DNA of 64,000 nucleotides from NCBI GenBank assembly GCA_006384855.1, contig VCJN01002086.1, positions 54,742 through 118,741 on the forward strand. The letters run 5' to 3'. The notes below the pieces were generated by a model. That model saw only the letters and a program-made list of their open reading frames with translations, had not been told where the DNA came from and ran no database searches. Shown piece after piece: positions 10,218 to 22,766 of this stretch. This stretch comes from Tetraselmis striata (taxonomy: Eukaryota; Chlorophyta; Chlorodendrophyceae; Chlorodendrales; Chlorodendraceae). The stretch's first letter is position 1. Every line of letters begins with the position of its first letter. Made by a program: the position numbers and the translations under genes.

Positions 10218-11582
10218 GCGCCCAGCCGCCCACGCCTTGAACTACCCATCGTGAACAGTCTGGTCGAGCCGTGCTCCCTCATCAGACTCGTAGCGAGGCC
10301 AGTCGTAAGTAGCGACGCCAGCAGGACAGGCCGTCCATCGTCGTAACAGGTACCGTGTACAGTAGTCGATATAAATGTGCGCCGTCGCCGGTGTTTTCGT
10401 CATCGTCGTGGAAGAGCCGCGTACGATTAGTATATCTAACATTCTAACACGGCTGCTATTCGTGTCTATTAGTTAATAATGCAAGCCTCGCGCATATTTC
10501 CGGCGGTGCTTATTATTTGGTATCTACCGCGATAATTTACAACGAAGTGACGGCGAGAGTCCGCCTGACAGGCTCAAAGCATAGTACAGCTGTACAGGTA
10601 CTGTAGTGCCGTAGTGCCGGGTACATATATGCTACCAAATCCTAACAGCATGTATATTTGCTGTAGTACCTGGTAGTTGTTGCCGTCGGTCGTACAGGGT
10701 ATCGATGCGCGCTGCATCATCGAATTCGTCCGTCTTGGACATTTATAATAAGAACAGGCACCGTATGTACTGCCCTGTGTACGTAACGTCCCGCCTGTCG
10801 TAGCGTAACACCACAATTCTCACGTATCGGCCTGGGAGGGCTTTCACATGCCGACCCTGTGCTACTCGGGTCGAGAAAGCGCGGACGATGCAGAACTGGA
10901 ACCACCCCAGCCGCGTAGCGCTCACGAGGGCCGTCCTGTCAGTGCAGCAGTAGGAATCAAGTGGTAGCTGTCCTCTCTTGGCCCTGACAGCTGGCAAACC
11001 TTAGGCTCTCCGGCCGGAGCTTTCGCCTAGCGGTCGCCGAAGTCCTGTCGGCGGTCGCATACTGCGGGCGACGTCGGAGCGGTGCTGCTACGGATACCAG
11101 GGCGATGGAGGCACCTTTCAGTGGACTGGTAGGGGGAGTTCGGATGGAAGCGGGGCCGTTCGATGACGAGCCATCCCCATCAAATAGAACGGTGTCATTG
11201 GAGCCGAGCAACGGCAAGAACCTGACGATGGGACACAGCCTGCCCCACCGCCGAGTGCCGGGGAGCCTCGTTGACAAGAAGCGCCACGGGGAGGTGAGAC
11301 GACGATCCTTACTTGCGCTGCTGATGTTGTTGAGCTTGCTTTCGTAGGCACACGCCTTGCCTACTAGATGCCGGGATTTAAGCAGGCGCATGCATGCTGG
11401 GGGTAATAATTGCAGTGTGCCCGGGCTTTCCGTAACTGTATCGCTGCCTAAACAGCCGTCGTAGAGACGCTGCAAGGGTTTCACTGTTGCCAATCCTGTC
11501 CCGGGGGCGAACAAACAATAGCAGTGTGACAGCACCCCCTTAAGCCTTGATAATGCTAACGACATGCACTTGTGAGTTTCAG
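10218..11582. other. Intergenic region
   Basis: No gene is confidently seen. The stretch separates the start of a minus-strand gene from the first recognised exon of a plus-strand gene, so it probably contains two divergent promoters and possibly an undetected first exon of the latter. At 11455-11518, on the minus strand, there is a fragment matching the 5' end of the non-LTR element at 27058 (TCTCTACGACGG and neighbouring sequence). Confidence 0.5.
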
Positions 11583-12760
11583 ATGATCGATCCTGCCACA
11601 CGCGACACCCTCATCCTTGATTTTTCAAGCAGGCCATACAACCGCGCCATATCTCAAGATCGGAAGATGCTGCGGGTGCGCTCCCCCCCCCCCCCCCCCC
11701 CCCCCCCCGCCCCCCCGCATTCATTCTCACTGCCCTGCGGCCTGTGTAGCCATGCGTACCGCCTCTGCACTGCTGAGGCCATGGTGCGCCGCAAGTGACG
11801 GATCCCCCATCCCCCCCAAAAATGCCCGATCTCCCACTGCAGAAATTTATGGCGGATAATCCTGCCCTGGCCAAGCATCTCGCCGAGAGTAATCGCAAAG
11901 TGCGAGACAAGTCAAGGTCTGACGGGAAGCGCGACATGTCTCACTTTCTAAAAAGGGTAAGAGCAGTCGGGTGCAGTGCGGCCTCACACCACGAGGCTCG
12001 CTGCCACCGAGCTGAAGTGGCAATAGGGATAAAGTGGCAAAGTGGCAATGACATACCATACCCTGTCCCACTTTTGCTGCCTCTCATTACACTGTTCAGA
12101 TGCCAAGTGGGAACACAGGCGTCCACAGCTACAACATGGAGCGGCCAGCCATAGTTCCTGAAGGTCATCGGCGCCGCATCTGCCCCCTTTCACGACAATC
12201 CCAGTACTGGGCGGCCGTTGACTGTCATTTCCTTTAGATGTCTGGCCCACTGTGTCCGAGAAACAACATGAGGATTGACACTCCGCCCGATTGCCCTCTC
12301 TATCATGGCCGACATGCTGTGCGCAGACCCCGAGGCGGAAGCGTTGAGGTTCAAAGCAATGGATGGGAGGCGCCTGTCGACCAGTCCTTTGCGGAGGTCG
12401 GTGGAGCAGGATGCTTTCCATGACAGACTGGCCTGGATGTCGCTCAGGAATGCGGAGGGGGTCGAGTCCAACCGGCTCGACGGAGAGATGGCTGACACTA
12501 AGATGCGAATGTTTCTTACCCCGTAAGTGCCGCAGGCTGGGCGTCGATGGGCTACGGTTTCGGAGGCATAGTAAACAAGCTTGCTATTTGTTGCACTTTT
12601 GCGATCGCGAGGGTGGTTTGCGACTGATTGACCTGTGCCTGATCGCTCCGCTGCTGGCAGGCACAAGCTGGGCAATTACTCTATTGCGCAAGCACAGAGG
12701 CTCGTGGTGCCGCCAGAAGTCCGCAAGACAGCCAAGGCCAGCGCCTCCGCTAGCTCTTGA
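11583..12760 (+). CDS. Unidentified multi-exon gene (5' end uncertain, one frameshift)
   Basis: Exons 11583-11675, 11843-11956, 12100-12163, 12238-12522 and 12661-12760 (TGA) join in phase except for one apparent missing base near 12274 in the fourth exon. Segments include MIDPATRDTLILDFSSRPYN, KFMADNPALAKHLAESNRKV, VHSYNMERPAIVPEDVWPTV, IMADMLCADPEAEALRFKAM and, at the end, HKLGNYSIAQAQRLVVPPEV. The protein is charged and probably largely helical, without a visible signal peptide or membrane segment. I do not recognise the family. The first listed exon could start translation at its own ATG or follow an upstream exon, since a TTTCAG precedes it. A 26-nt C tract follows the first donor. The frameshift may be a mutation or a sequencing error. 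Confidence 0.6.
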
Positions 12761-13545
12761 CCAGGCAAGCCGGCGGCAACGTGAATGCTGCAATGTACAT
12801 CTCGCAACTGAGCGCTTGTGGTAGTTGCGCGGATATATAGGCGGATCGCAAGATATTGTTGGGGCTACAGTCACATCGTTCAAATTCGCGGTGCGCGCCT
12901 CTCGACATACTATCACATCATCTATGCCTCCGAAACCATGAGCATGCATCATACCAGCAGCGCAGTCAGTGAATGTTGGATTGCCAAGCGGTGTGCGACG
13001 GCCTTATATAGTCGCCATCATGTTGCCCTTCCCGCCACTGCTCTTACCAGCATATACGGCGGCATTATGAAACCCGACCAAGAAATGTGTGCGCATTTGC
13101 GCAGCAACAATGCATTGATGCAGGCGCAGCAGTAGTGTAGTGTAGTGTAGTGTAGTGTAGTGTAGTGTAGTGTAGTGTAGTGTAGTGTAGTGTAGTGTAG
13201 TGTAGTAGGATGGTGTACTAGTAGTGTAGTGCAATACCCACATCCATTGTTATCACCGTTCATAACAACCTGCATCCATTGTTATAAAACCGTGCATTGT
13301 TGCTGCACTGTGCATGCGTGTCTGTACACTTGCACAAATCGCAATCGGTGCCTCTGCGTGGCCGCATTACATCGCGGCGAGAAACTGGATCAATGCTGAC
13401 ATGCGGGCGCATACAACGTGTAGGTCTTGCGCCCGCTCTATGTCTCAATACCAATATGCAGACAGGCCTGTACATCTGCAACCGTGGGCTCTGCGCCCAG
13501 CGCTATACACCGCATTTGCCACGCAGTGAGGGGGCCGGGGCGCGC
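12761..13545. other. Convergent intergenic region with a pentanucleotide microsatellite
   Basis: There is no gene. At 13133-13206 a pure TAGTG-type pentamer repeat runs for about 14 units. The long frames that read through it are artefacts of the repeat. The flanks contain the 3' untranslated regions of the genes ending at 12760 and 13546. Confidence 0.75.
13133..13206. repeat. (TAGTG)n microsatellite
   Basis: About fourteen consecutive GTGTA/TAGTG units with no interruption. The purity suggests recent expansion or length polymorphism. Confidence 0.95.
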
Positions 13546-16500
13546 CTAGTTCTCTGTCTCCCGCAGCAGGTCGCCCCACCGCACGTCGTACCTCGCGGCC
13601 AGGTAGTGGGCTCCCAGGGGGCCGCGCGAGCCGTACGGGTACAGCTCTGGCTGCACCCGCTTGTCGTCCAGCTCCTTCAGCACCGGCGTGAACAGCTTCC
13701 ACGCCGCCTCCAGCTCGTCGTCGCGGATGAATAGGCGCTTGTCCCCGTTGACCGCGTCCAGCAGCAGGCGCTCGTAGGCGTCGGGCAGGGCGTTTTCGTA
13801 CTGCGTCTGCAAACAGGTCAATTTCAGCGCCGCCCGTGAGCACATCGGCCACACAAGGGGGCGGCGAGACAGCATCCTGCCTAATGAGGGCAGTGACCGA
13901 TACATGCGGCGCTGCCACCGCAGGCGGGGCGGACCTTGTACTGCAGGTCCAGGCGGGAGTTGCCGATCTTCAAGCCCAGTCCGGGCATCTTGTTGTTCAT
14001 CTTCAGGTACACCGCCTCGTCCGGCTGGATCCGGATAACCAGCTCATTGTTGAACTCCTCCTGCGCAGGCACGGGGCAATGGGTGGCATTAGAGCAGGCC
14101 AACCCGCACAACACACCTGTAGATCAAACATCCGAGATAAGTTGCAGATACCTGGCCTAAAACAGTAATGAATGAATGAACGTGCGAAATTAATCAACGA
14201 CGGAGGGACTAGCACGTGCCGCATCAATGCATTATATCGTTCCGTGGTTTATCGAGGCATCAAGATGGCGGAATCAATTGGTGTTTTTCCGTGACGTGCC
14301 GGTGTTGCATTGTTGGCGACCGGGTTGGTGGAGTGCGTGGCGGGCGGCGGGGCCCCCACCGGCAGCGAGTTCTGGTAGAGGCTGCCCGGGACGGCGTGGA
14401 ACTGCACGCGGATCTCGGCGTGCCGCTTGTGCAGCGCCTTGCCGGCCTTAAACAGGAAGGGGACGCCATCCCAACGCGCGTTGTTGATGTGCATGACGAG
14501 CGCCGCAAAGGTGGGGCACAAGCTGCCGGGCGGCACCGTCTCGTCGTCCAGGTAGCCTGCGTGCGCGCCACCGCACAGATTATCGGGTCAGGGAGGACAG
14601 CAAATATATGCGACTGGCTCAAAACATTTGCGGCAGCTAACCACAGAAACCCCGCAGTCACATGTTCTTCACACACACAGACACAGACACAGACACAGAC
14701 ACAGACACACACGCACACACCATCAGCGCACTTTGCCTGGCATAAACTGCACCATGTAACTGCGTTCGCCGGTCCCGTCAATAACGAGTTGTTTTGCTCT
14801 GAAAAAGGGAATCTGTGCGATGCGCGTGAGGTATCCTGATATTACATGTCCAGATACACATCGCTTCCCCCTCTCCTCGAGGGATTCACACGCGCCAATC
14901 GATGGAACATGGAAAAACATCAGAGTACACCATGACTGAACTTGCCACGAATTTCCGACCCTGTGTGGTCAACCAACCGACCATACCCTGAGATGGGGGA
15001 GGCGAGTAGAAGGTACGGCAAGGTTCCGCATGCCGGCATGCGTAGGATACTGCAGGACGGGAGGGGGGGTCACGCAGTTCATGGTGAAACGTGCGGGGAG
15101 ATCCCAAGAAGGCGAGAGGGGAATGACTTGGACGGCTGTATGATGCCAAGCTCGGCCTGGGGAGCATGCGCGTCTGAAGACTGATCCTGAGTCCATGGAA
15201 TGGGGACAGATAGAAGCCGGTGGGGACGGGCATGCGCACCGGGCTGGCCGTTGCTCCCGCGATACTGGCCGACAACGACGTTGTCCAGCTTCACCGTCTC
15301 CATACTGCGCAGCACCTTCACCTTCTCGTTGCGGATGTCCTCCGCATCGAGCGAGGTCGGCGGCTCCATCGCAAACAGCGCCATAACCTGCAAGAGTGCG
15401 GGTGGGGGGCGAGCGAGTGAGACGCCTATGAGGGCAATCACGGCCAACACAAAACACTGCCATGAATGCGCAAGAAAGCGCGCAGTGGGGGGGGGGGGGG
15501 GGGTGCAGCACCTGCAGCAGGTGGTTCTGGATGATGTCGCGGATGATGCCATAGTTGTCGAAGTAGCCGCCCCGCCCCTGCGTGCCAAAGTTCTCGGAGA
15601 AGATGATCTGCACGTTCTTGATGTGCTGCCGGTTCCACAGGGGCTCAAAGATGGCGTTGGCGAAGCGCAGCACCTGCGCCAGGCAAGCCCCGGACATGTG
15701 GGATATTGTCAGACGGTGCATATCTCATCCATCGCTGGACATTGGCATTGCCGGACAGGGCTTCGGCAGGGACTTAGGGTAAGGATGAGTACTAATGCCG
15801 GTATTCACATTTAAGATACGTAATAGAAAACCGGTGTTGTCTCTATCATTACTAACTAAGACCTGTATTCACACAGAGTTTTCTGCTATCATACTTTTCT
15901 ACGCGGTAGAAAACCATGGTTTCAAGCGAGACAACCCCTTGTTACCGCAGAAAGGACATTGTCTCCATCGACTTGGGGAGAAAGCTGCTAGCAGTACGTA
16001 GCGACAGAGCCCTACAATGCGGGGCGGGCGTGCGCGGGCGCGTGCGTGCGCCACGGCTCTTCGGAGCTCTGGCGCCTTAAGGCGCCTTTGACCGTGGCAG
16101 ACATCAACGCACAGGCAGCCGGGGGTCGCGGAAAGGGCGGGTGGAACTGACCGTATGGCAAGAATCGGTGAGGCGCGCAGGAGAGGCGCTGTGTGACAAA
16201 GGTATATGGCAGCCGTTGCCGTAGTGATACCGCGATGTTGTGCCGGAGAGAGTTGTGCAGCAGGCAGGGCGGTACAGGTGGGGTAGGGTAGCATGTAGGG
16301 TGGGTGCTGATACTCGTCCTGCATGGCCCAGCCCCCACCCCGCGGGGCATCCCCGCATGCGCCATGCGTGTGGTGTACTACGCCAGCGATTTATTACTGG
16401 CAATACAGGCATCCTGATACATGCCCGACACGGTAAGAAACGGCCATTTCTACCGGTTTTCTCATCTGCAGTTTTCTCGCGCACTTTTAAATGTCAATAT

Positions 16501-18669
16501 CTGCTTAGTACAGAAACGGTACATCACATGTATATCATCCAAGCACTCAACACTTGCTGGAGATCTGGCGCCGCCAAGAGAGGCGCCGCACCGTAAGGTT
16601 CTCGATGAGCTCCTTGCCGAGGTAGTGGTCAATACGGTATATCTGCTCCTCCGCGAGGTGCTCCGCCAGCTCCGCACCCAGCTGGTTGCTGCTCTCCAGG
16701 TCACGCCCGAACGGCTTCTCCACAATCACGCGTGTCCAGCCGGTCGAGCTGCGCACCACAGACGAGTGAAGAGAGAAGGCGGGGGGGGGGGGGGGGGGGG
16801 GGGGTCACAAGAGCGCTGAGAGCCCAACCGAGCAGAGCAGGGCAGGGCAGGGCTGTGTGCGCGCCATGCAGGTGTGTCGCCACTTGCACATACGTGGAGA
16901 GAGGCAATACTGGCATGGCAGCCACTGAATGTGTCTTAGCTAAGGAGGCATCAGACAGGCCCAGAGGCATACCTCTGCCTGGTGCCCGTGCATCTGTATG
17001 CGGATGCCGGCGTACCAACAGAAACTCGATATCTAGGAGTCGTGTGCTATGTAAGAGCATTCGTGATGTGTAAAGCCCTGCAATTTTCCCTGCATCTGAT
17101 CGCCTGGACGTATTGTACAGCCACTGTTATGGTCACCGAGCCGTACCCAATATGCACACGAACAAAGACATGCACACGTGTCCCACACATACAAGCACCG
17201 ACCTGCCTATGAGAACCTGCACCGAAAGCCCGCCATTAGCGTGGCATGCGACCATAGGGCCATCAGCCCCATCAGTCGCTACAGCTTTGGCAGCATTTCA
17301 ACTACTTTGTTTCACAGGTTGGGCATGCCCTCATTTGCATTGTTCGTGTTGCTGCGCCGTAATCTGCATGCACGTGATAACCTTGGTGTGTGTGGGGTAT
17401 CCTGCTGGGGGGGAGGAGGGGGGGGGGGAGGGGTATCCTGCTGCGACACGCACCTGGAACAGTAGTCTGCTGCCGCTGCGGCCGCCGAGGTAAACACTGA
17501 CGGAGGGATGGACAGGAAGAACAGGCGGTTCCCGCTGGAAAAGCTGTTCTCTGTGTCAGAGATGCGCTCGTTCAGGGAGTTGAAGCCCTCCGGCGAGTCG
17601 TACAGCCCCTGCCAGCCAGCCAGCCAGCAACCCGGGAGCATTTGTCAGCCCCCCCCCCCCCCCCCTTCCCCCTGTTGTTCCACCATGGGTTGGTGAGTGG
17701 GTGGCGGCCGGGGCCCGGACCTGCTGATAGAAGCAGCGGCGCAGGAACTTTTGGCGCAGCAGGTCGCAGTCCTCCCTGCAGCAATTCAAGTCCCAGGTTG
17801 GTTGGCGCGCAATCCAAAGAGGCATCCCTCGCGCTTCTGTACGGGTGCCAACAAACCTATAATACCCCTTATCACGAGCTTCAAATTGGGGTTGAGTTCA
17901 ACCTACCGGAACACATATAGTTTCGTTTACGTTTGACCTCTGGCAAGTGGGGCAGGTCCCTATTTGCGGTGTTTTCGCCTACCGCCCGAGCTCAGCCTGA
18001 CTGCAGTGGCGCCCTGCCTACAAGAACGGGAATGCTGCGCGCTCCGGATGTGCTGGTGAGCCGGTGGGCGGTGAGACAGGCGGCGCACCCGAGCGCGCTG
18101 GGCTGGAGGCGGCAGCCCAGCGACGCGTCGATGATCTCGCGGAAGTCCTCGTTGGTCATCTGGCTGCGCGCGAAGCCGTAGATGGAGAAGTGCTGTACGC
18201 GGCACAGGGAGCCCCAGGTCAGCCAACGCCAATCTGTACACGTGGAAACCGCTCACAATAAATACAGTGTCATGCTGCAAAACACCTAACAACAGTAAAG
18301 CCATTGATAAGTCTATCGTAGGTACCCCTAAAGAATAAAAGAACGCCCACCAGCGTCTCGTTCCACATCCCACCGCCGGCAATGCTCGGCGGTGCCCGCA
18401 GCAGGTGGCTCACCTTGGGCAGCATCCCGTCAAAGTAGAGCGAGAACAGCGCGGGCAGGATCTTCTTCTTGGCGAGATCGCCGCTGGCGCCCACCACCAC
18501 CACCGTCAGGTGGTTCACGTCCCACTTCTCGCCGTACGACTCCGCGACCTCGCGGAAGGACTCTATGTTCAGCGCGTTCCGCAGCGTGTCCTCGTCCACA
18601 GTCAGCTCCCCTGTGGCCGCCGCCGGGGCGCGTCGTCAACAGTAGCAACTCGGCGCACGTGGGTTAAAC

Positions 18670-18700
<31 letters not shown>

Positions 18701-18808
18701 ACACCCGGCGCCGAATTCGGATGATGCGCACACTCACCCTCCACATTCTCGGAGACCGACGCCGTCGCCACCCGACGGCTGCTGGTCTTGGCACGCCATG
18801 CACGGGCC
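13546..18808 (-). CDS. G6PD: Glucose-6-phosphate dehydrogenase, plastid type
   Basis: It oxidises glucose-6-phosphate to 6-phosphogluconolactone with NADP+, the entry step of the oxidative pentose phosphate pathway. Exons in transcript order: 18808-18738, 18610-18414, 18192-18089, 17775-17721, 17608-17454, 16748-16592, 15673-15512, 15387-15240, 14556-14360, 14060-13935 and 13806-13546 (TAG). Every junction keeps phase, giving 544 residues from the second exon on. Landmarks are the NADP-binding [14 protein letters not shown], the EKPFGRD segment, the active-site [44 protein letters not shown] and [15 protein letters not shown]. Residues before the enzyme core ([17 protein letters not shown]) are rich in Arg, Ser and Ala and resemble a plastid transit peptide. 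The initiating exon upstream of 18808 was not located with certainty. Introns contain G/C tracts, an AC microsatellite and an inverted-repeat element. Confidence 0.93.
14671..14722. repeat. (CA/GACA)n microsatellite in a G6PD intron
   Basis: Alternating ACACAC and ACAGAC units run without coding potential inside the intron between exons 15240-15387 and 14360-14556. Confidence 0.9.
17841..17988 (+). mobile_element. Small inverted-repeat element in a G6PD intron
   Basis: It begins ACGGGTGCC and aligns along its length with copies at 55246-55406, 55851-56027 and 58025-58191. Shared internal landmarks are a CTTCAAATTGGG-type motif, an AACCTA motif, TTTGACCTCTGGCA and a GCGGTGTTTTCGCC-type 3' part. 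It lies wholly within the intron between exons 18089-18192 and 17721-17775 and has no coding capacity. Confidence 0.65.
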
Positions 18809-20440
18809 CTGCAAGACGGTCCGCAATCAAGCATTAGTGGAGGCCGTAGGTGGGTTCGGCACGCCGTCCGCACGCGCCCCGACTGGTCGGGCCGGCCCCG
18901 AGCGCATATCGCCGGCTGCCAGCGTGGCCCTTAGCGCGACCAACCGGGCACGCATCGGCAAAAGGCCAGGCCGAGAACCAGCTTAATTTCGGACATGCCC
19001 CTTTCTTGCATAATGATGGGAGCATGTGATTATGGTGGGTATGTTTGGGCATTTGGGCGGATTTCGCACGCAACAGGGGGGGGTGCGGGGTTGCGGCCAG
19101 TTTTGTGCCGGGGGAGGGGAGTCACGTGCGCGGAGGATACCTAATACCGGAAGGTCTCTCCGGAAGCGGGCGCCCCAGTTTCACGTGACTCGCGCGGCCC
19201 AGCAGGGCACCAGACCGAGACGCCATCAATCGTGACATGTCACCAAATCTCTCAGACAGTTCAGGAGGGGTATGAGATGCTGGTTGGGCCTGGTGTCCTC
19301 GGGCGGGAAGGCGCGTGTGCTTGTGGTGTGGAGCCGGCCGATCATCCTGCGGCTGATGTCGCCGAGATAAAATAATCGCAGCATAGACATAATCACCTGC
19401 CTCGCTTACAGTAGGGCGCCGCAGCAGTGCAGCAAGCACATGCAACCGCCCATCAAACCCTCAATCACATGCATGAAGGCGGCTACGGCATGCGGGCCGG
19501 TTGACGGCAAGCCCTGAGTCAGAACATGCTGAAACCCTAGACATATTAGGAATTTAGCCGTGATTATTACGATTTCGTCACGCAGTGAATGCGAACAGAA
19601 GAGCGCATGCCGCGATGCATTTAATTCTGCTTGGTGATGGTGATCTCGGCATCAGAGATACAGGCAGCGACTACTATTAACTAATTATCAGCCCCCTACA
19701 GCGGCGCAGGCTTGGATCCCTCCGCAAAAAAATAACTTCGCCCGATTCAGCATTAACCATAAATCTATCATTTTTTCCCGTTCACGATTTTTTCCACTTC
19801 ATCGACGATGTGTCACATTCCATGTTGCTGATGGGACACGCAAGGATCGCCATTCCCATTATATACAATAATAAAGCATGTGACCGTCAGTTGCCTGTGT
19901 CAAAGATTATGTCCAGCACGTGCTGACAGAAGCGGAATTTCAACATGCTACAATGCTAAAAAGCAAATTAAAGAAACGCGCCCCATTTTCTAAAGCGTGC
20001 CCACTAATGCGAGTGCAACCGGTCGCTGTGCAACAATGGCATGACAAAGGCCGCCCGCCCAGGACGAGCCGCAGCCTGCAGTAGAGGCAGCGCCGGGTGA
20101 ATCAATGAAGCAATGCATTGCCGAGTCTCATAAAGTCGCCACATACATGGTTAAACAATGTCTGGAACATGACAGGAGCCAGACAGGTGCATTGGTATGA
20201 TGATTTCAGGCCAGGCCCCTGAAGAGCGTGGCTTGGCGCATGTGCCCAGGGTTGCAACCGGAGCTGCATGGGGGAAAGGCTGCGCCCTGTGTGATACGAA
20301 GCCAGCTCGCATCATGCCATCCCCTGACATGAGTGGGAAAATCGCCCATGCTTCCATCGAGGACAGGAAAAGCCCCTTTCATGCCGGCACAGTAGCGCAT
20401 CTGGCGTGCTCGGGGACGAGTGGGCGAATCAGCGCCGTCA
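18809..20440. other. Intergenic region including the unlocated first exon of G6PD
   Basis: An Arg/Ala-rich open frame on the minus strand (18834-19073) may hold the missing start of the G6PD transit peptide, but no splice donor in it fits the required phase, so it is not claimed. From about 19450 to 20150 the sequence is comparatively AT-rich with no coding features. Confidence 0.4.
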
Positions 20441-21680
20441 TCACGACGTAGACACGCTCTTCTTCTGTGGAACCAACCGCACGGCAGGCCTCAGACCGCG
20501 GAAGCCCGAGGCGCCCAGAGGGGGGGGGGGGGATTCTGAGCTGGCGTGTTCCAGCAAATGGATTTGCACATGGCCAGGTCATTCGCCCAGGGCGGACCTT
20601 CTCCTTCTCTGACTTGTCCTTCTTCTCCTTCTTGTGCTTCTTCTTCTCGGACTTCTCAGACTTTTCCTTCTTCTCTTTCTTTTCCTTTTTCTCCTTCTTG
20701 CGTTTCTCACCTGCATTGCGACCAGCCGCGTACACAGCCGGCTCAGTGCTGCGATCGCGGTCCCGTCTGTACCAAATCAACGGAGACAATGGACATGGTG
20801 CAGAGTAGAACAAGTTGCACGTACCTGCGCTCTGGCCCTCGCCGCGCAACCCGCCTATCAATACAGCCGGCGCCGCAGGGCTGATGCCATTGGCATCCCG
20901 CTCAAATGCGGAGGGCACCAGGGCGCCCTTCTTGTCCTGCGTCACAGGCAGCAGCCCCAGGGGTTTGCGTCCCTTGAATCCGGCGTTCCCCGCTTTGTGC
21001 CTGAGAATCCAAAGCATTAATCCACACCATTGCCAAGCCAAGTACCTCAGGGAGTGGCGCTCCAGGGCCGCTAAAGGAGACTGCCCGGCTGAGCATCTGC
21101 GTGGGACCCCGCAGCAATATGTCAGTGTGAAGTCTGGCCTGTGATAGTGCTAGCGCACGTGGGACCATCCGCCTGATGGCACCCGGGGGGGGGGGGGGGG
21201 GGGCGGGGGGGAGCAGCAGACATCCCACTGGTAGATCCAGAGCGCATCCGGTGCCCACCTCGGTCGGAAAAGGGAGGATGGGGGGCCTGTTGGCGGCTGG
21301 GAAGAGGCCTGCGAGGGAAGACAGTCCCATCTCCTCCGCCTCCTCGAGATCCCGGCCCCTGCCACGGTGCAGGGCGGCCGCAGGCATGGCAGGGGTGAGG
21401 GCAGCGCTTACTATGGGTGCAGGCTTGCCATGGCCATCACTGCCTTGCGCAGCTCATGTCCTTTGCTGACGCACCTGTAAATGCGCGTGTCGCCGGGGAC
21501 GTGGGCCAGGTAGTCGAATGGCTGCTGGCCGGACGTGCCCGCCAGGGGCGCCTCCAGGTTGTAGTGCTTCATGAGATTGTCACCCCCGTTGGGCACGTCC
21601 CTCGGTAGGCCTGAGCCCAGCAGGCAGCGCAGCAGCACGCGTGATATCAGCCCCATCACAAGCTTTCGGCTGTACTGCGA
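20441..21680 (-). CDS. Lysine-tailed nuclear-type protein, possibly Mediator subunit 19-like
   Basis: Exons in transcript order: one ending at the donor near 21476 (contains NLMKHYNLEAPLAG and DYLAHVPGDTRIYR), one near 21390-21225 whose frame is uncertain, then 21096-21046, 21000-20825, 20710-20598 and 20464-20441 (TGA). The last four close in phase. The penultimate exon is almost pure Lys/Glu (EKRKKEKKEKKEKKEKSEK), followed by KKKSVSTS. A hydrophobic helix region followed by DYLxxVPGDT and a long lysine-rich C-terminus resembles MED19, the Mediator subunit with a basic tail; this is a weak match. Other lysine-tailed nuclear proteins remain possible. The start codon was not fixed; the first exon may begin at or upstream of 21659. 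Introns carry G tracts at 20520, 21185 and 21737. Confidence 0.45.
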
Positions 21681-22766
21681 ATGCTCTGCGGGCAGCAGAG
21701 ACGCGCCCTGTGCAGTTTGGTGTGTGTGTGTGTGTTGGGGGGGGGGGGGGGGGGGGGGAGCCTACGATCTTCAGGCTTCAGAAGGACAAAGCCCGCCTGC
21801 ACCACCGATTCTGTCGCCATGCTTCCCATCGCCCCTTGTCTGGTGCCCCGCCTGGCGCGCTAGACTAGGCGGGACCCCTCGTACAGGTATGGGTATGCCA
21901 CCCTGTGATAATAATTCGCTGCACTGGCAGAGTCCTACTCAGTTTGGCTATGCGCCACCAGGTTGCACGGCGCCTTGAGCCTTGTGCAGGGGCAGGACCA
22001 GCAACAGGTAAACAACTGGGGCTTCCAGACTGACAAACACGGGCAGGATGAGCTGATGGCGTGCTCTGTCCACTGCTGCGCGGTATGGGCGCCACGGGAC
22101 AGCGGCGCGACGAGCACTACATGTGAAGTTGGTGTTGATGGGTTTGGTGGCGTGCTCGCGCCTTGCTTGGCGATGATGTCATCATCAGTACAGGGTATCA
22201 TTTCGAAGCAATCCTCGTTCGAGGGTTCTGCTTAAATGTAGGTTTTTTCCTTCCCCAGTACTTTCCGTGCATTCTCTTGACGCTCTCCCTGTAACCAAAA
22301 AGATAAAAGCAATCCTCGTACACCCACGTGATTATCGAGTGTGATTTTACAATGATATTTCCTTGCTTTTCGCGTTTCTGTTTCGCATGCCTGGCATCAT
22401 CAGCAGCACTGCGCGCAGCCCGCCGGTGCGCGCGTGAACGGTGCGTGGCGGACGAGTCGTCGCTCGGCAGACGCGATGAGCGTGTCGCTCGCTCCTGCCG
22501 TCCGGCGACAAGCAAGCCCGCTGCTCTGACGAATAACAACCTCGGGGACTGCGCGGCAGCTCCCGTCGCCGCCCAAGATCCCCAACCAGAACACAACACA
22601 TCCACTCGTCGCATACCGCGTGCCAGAGCGCATATCTTTTCTACTGAGGCTCACTGTCTACTCATCCAGGTCGGGTACGAAGGATTTGGTGCCGGCCCAC
22701 CGGATCTGCCGCAGCGGTTCAGGCGGCTCACGCTTAGTAGCGACAAATCGGGACGGTGCCATCAAG
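21681..22766. other. Divergent promoter region between the lysine-tailed gene and ARPC1
   Basis: No gene is supported. The two flanking genes are transcribed away from each other, so both promoters should lie here. The open frames on each strand around 22200-22620 show no recognisable motif and overlap on opposite strands. Confidence 0.45.

Noticed and set aside
13004..13275. Tyr/Leu/His/Thr repeat proteins on the minus strand
   Set aside because: These are translations of the TAGTG microsatellite, not genes.
16064..16085. GGCGCCTTAAGGCGCC palindrome as an operator
   Set aside because: It lies inside a G6PD intron among repeats; nothing links it to regulation.
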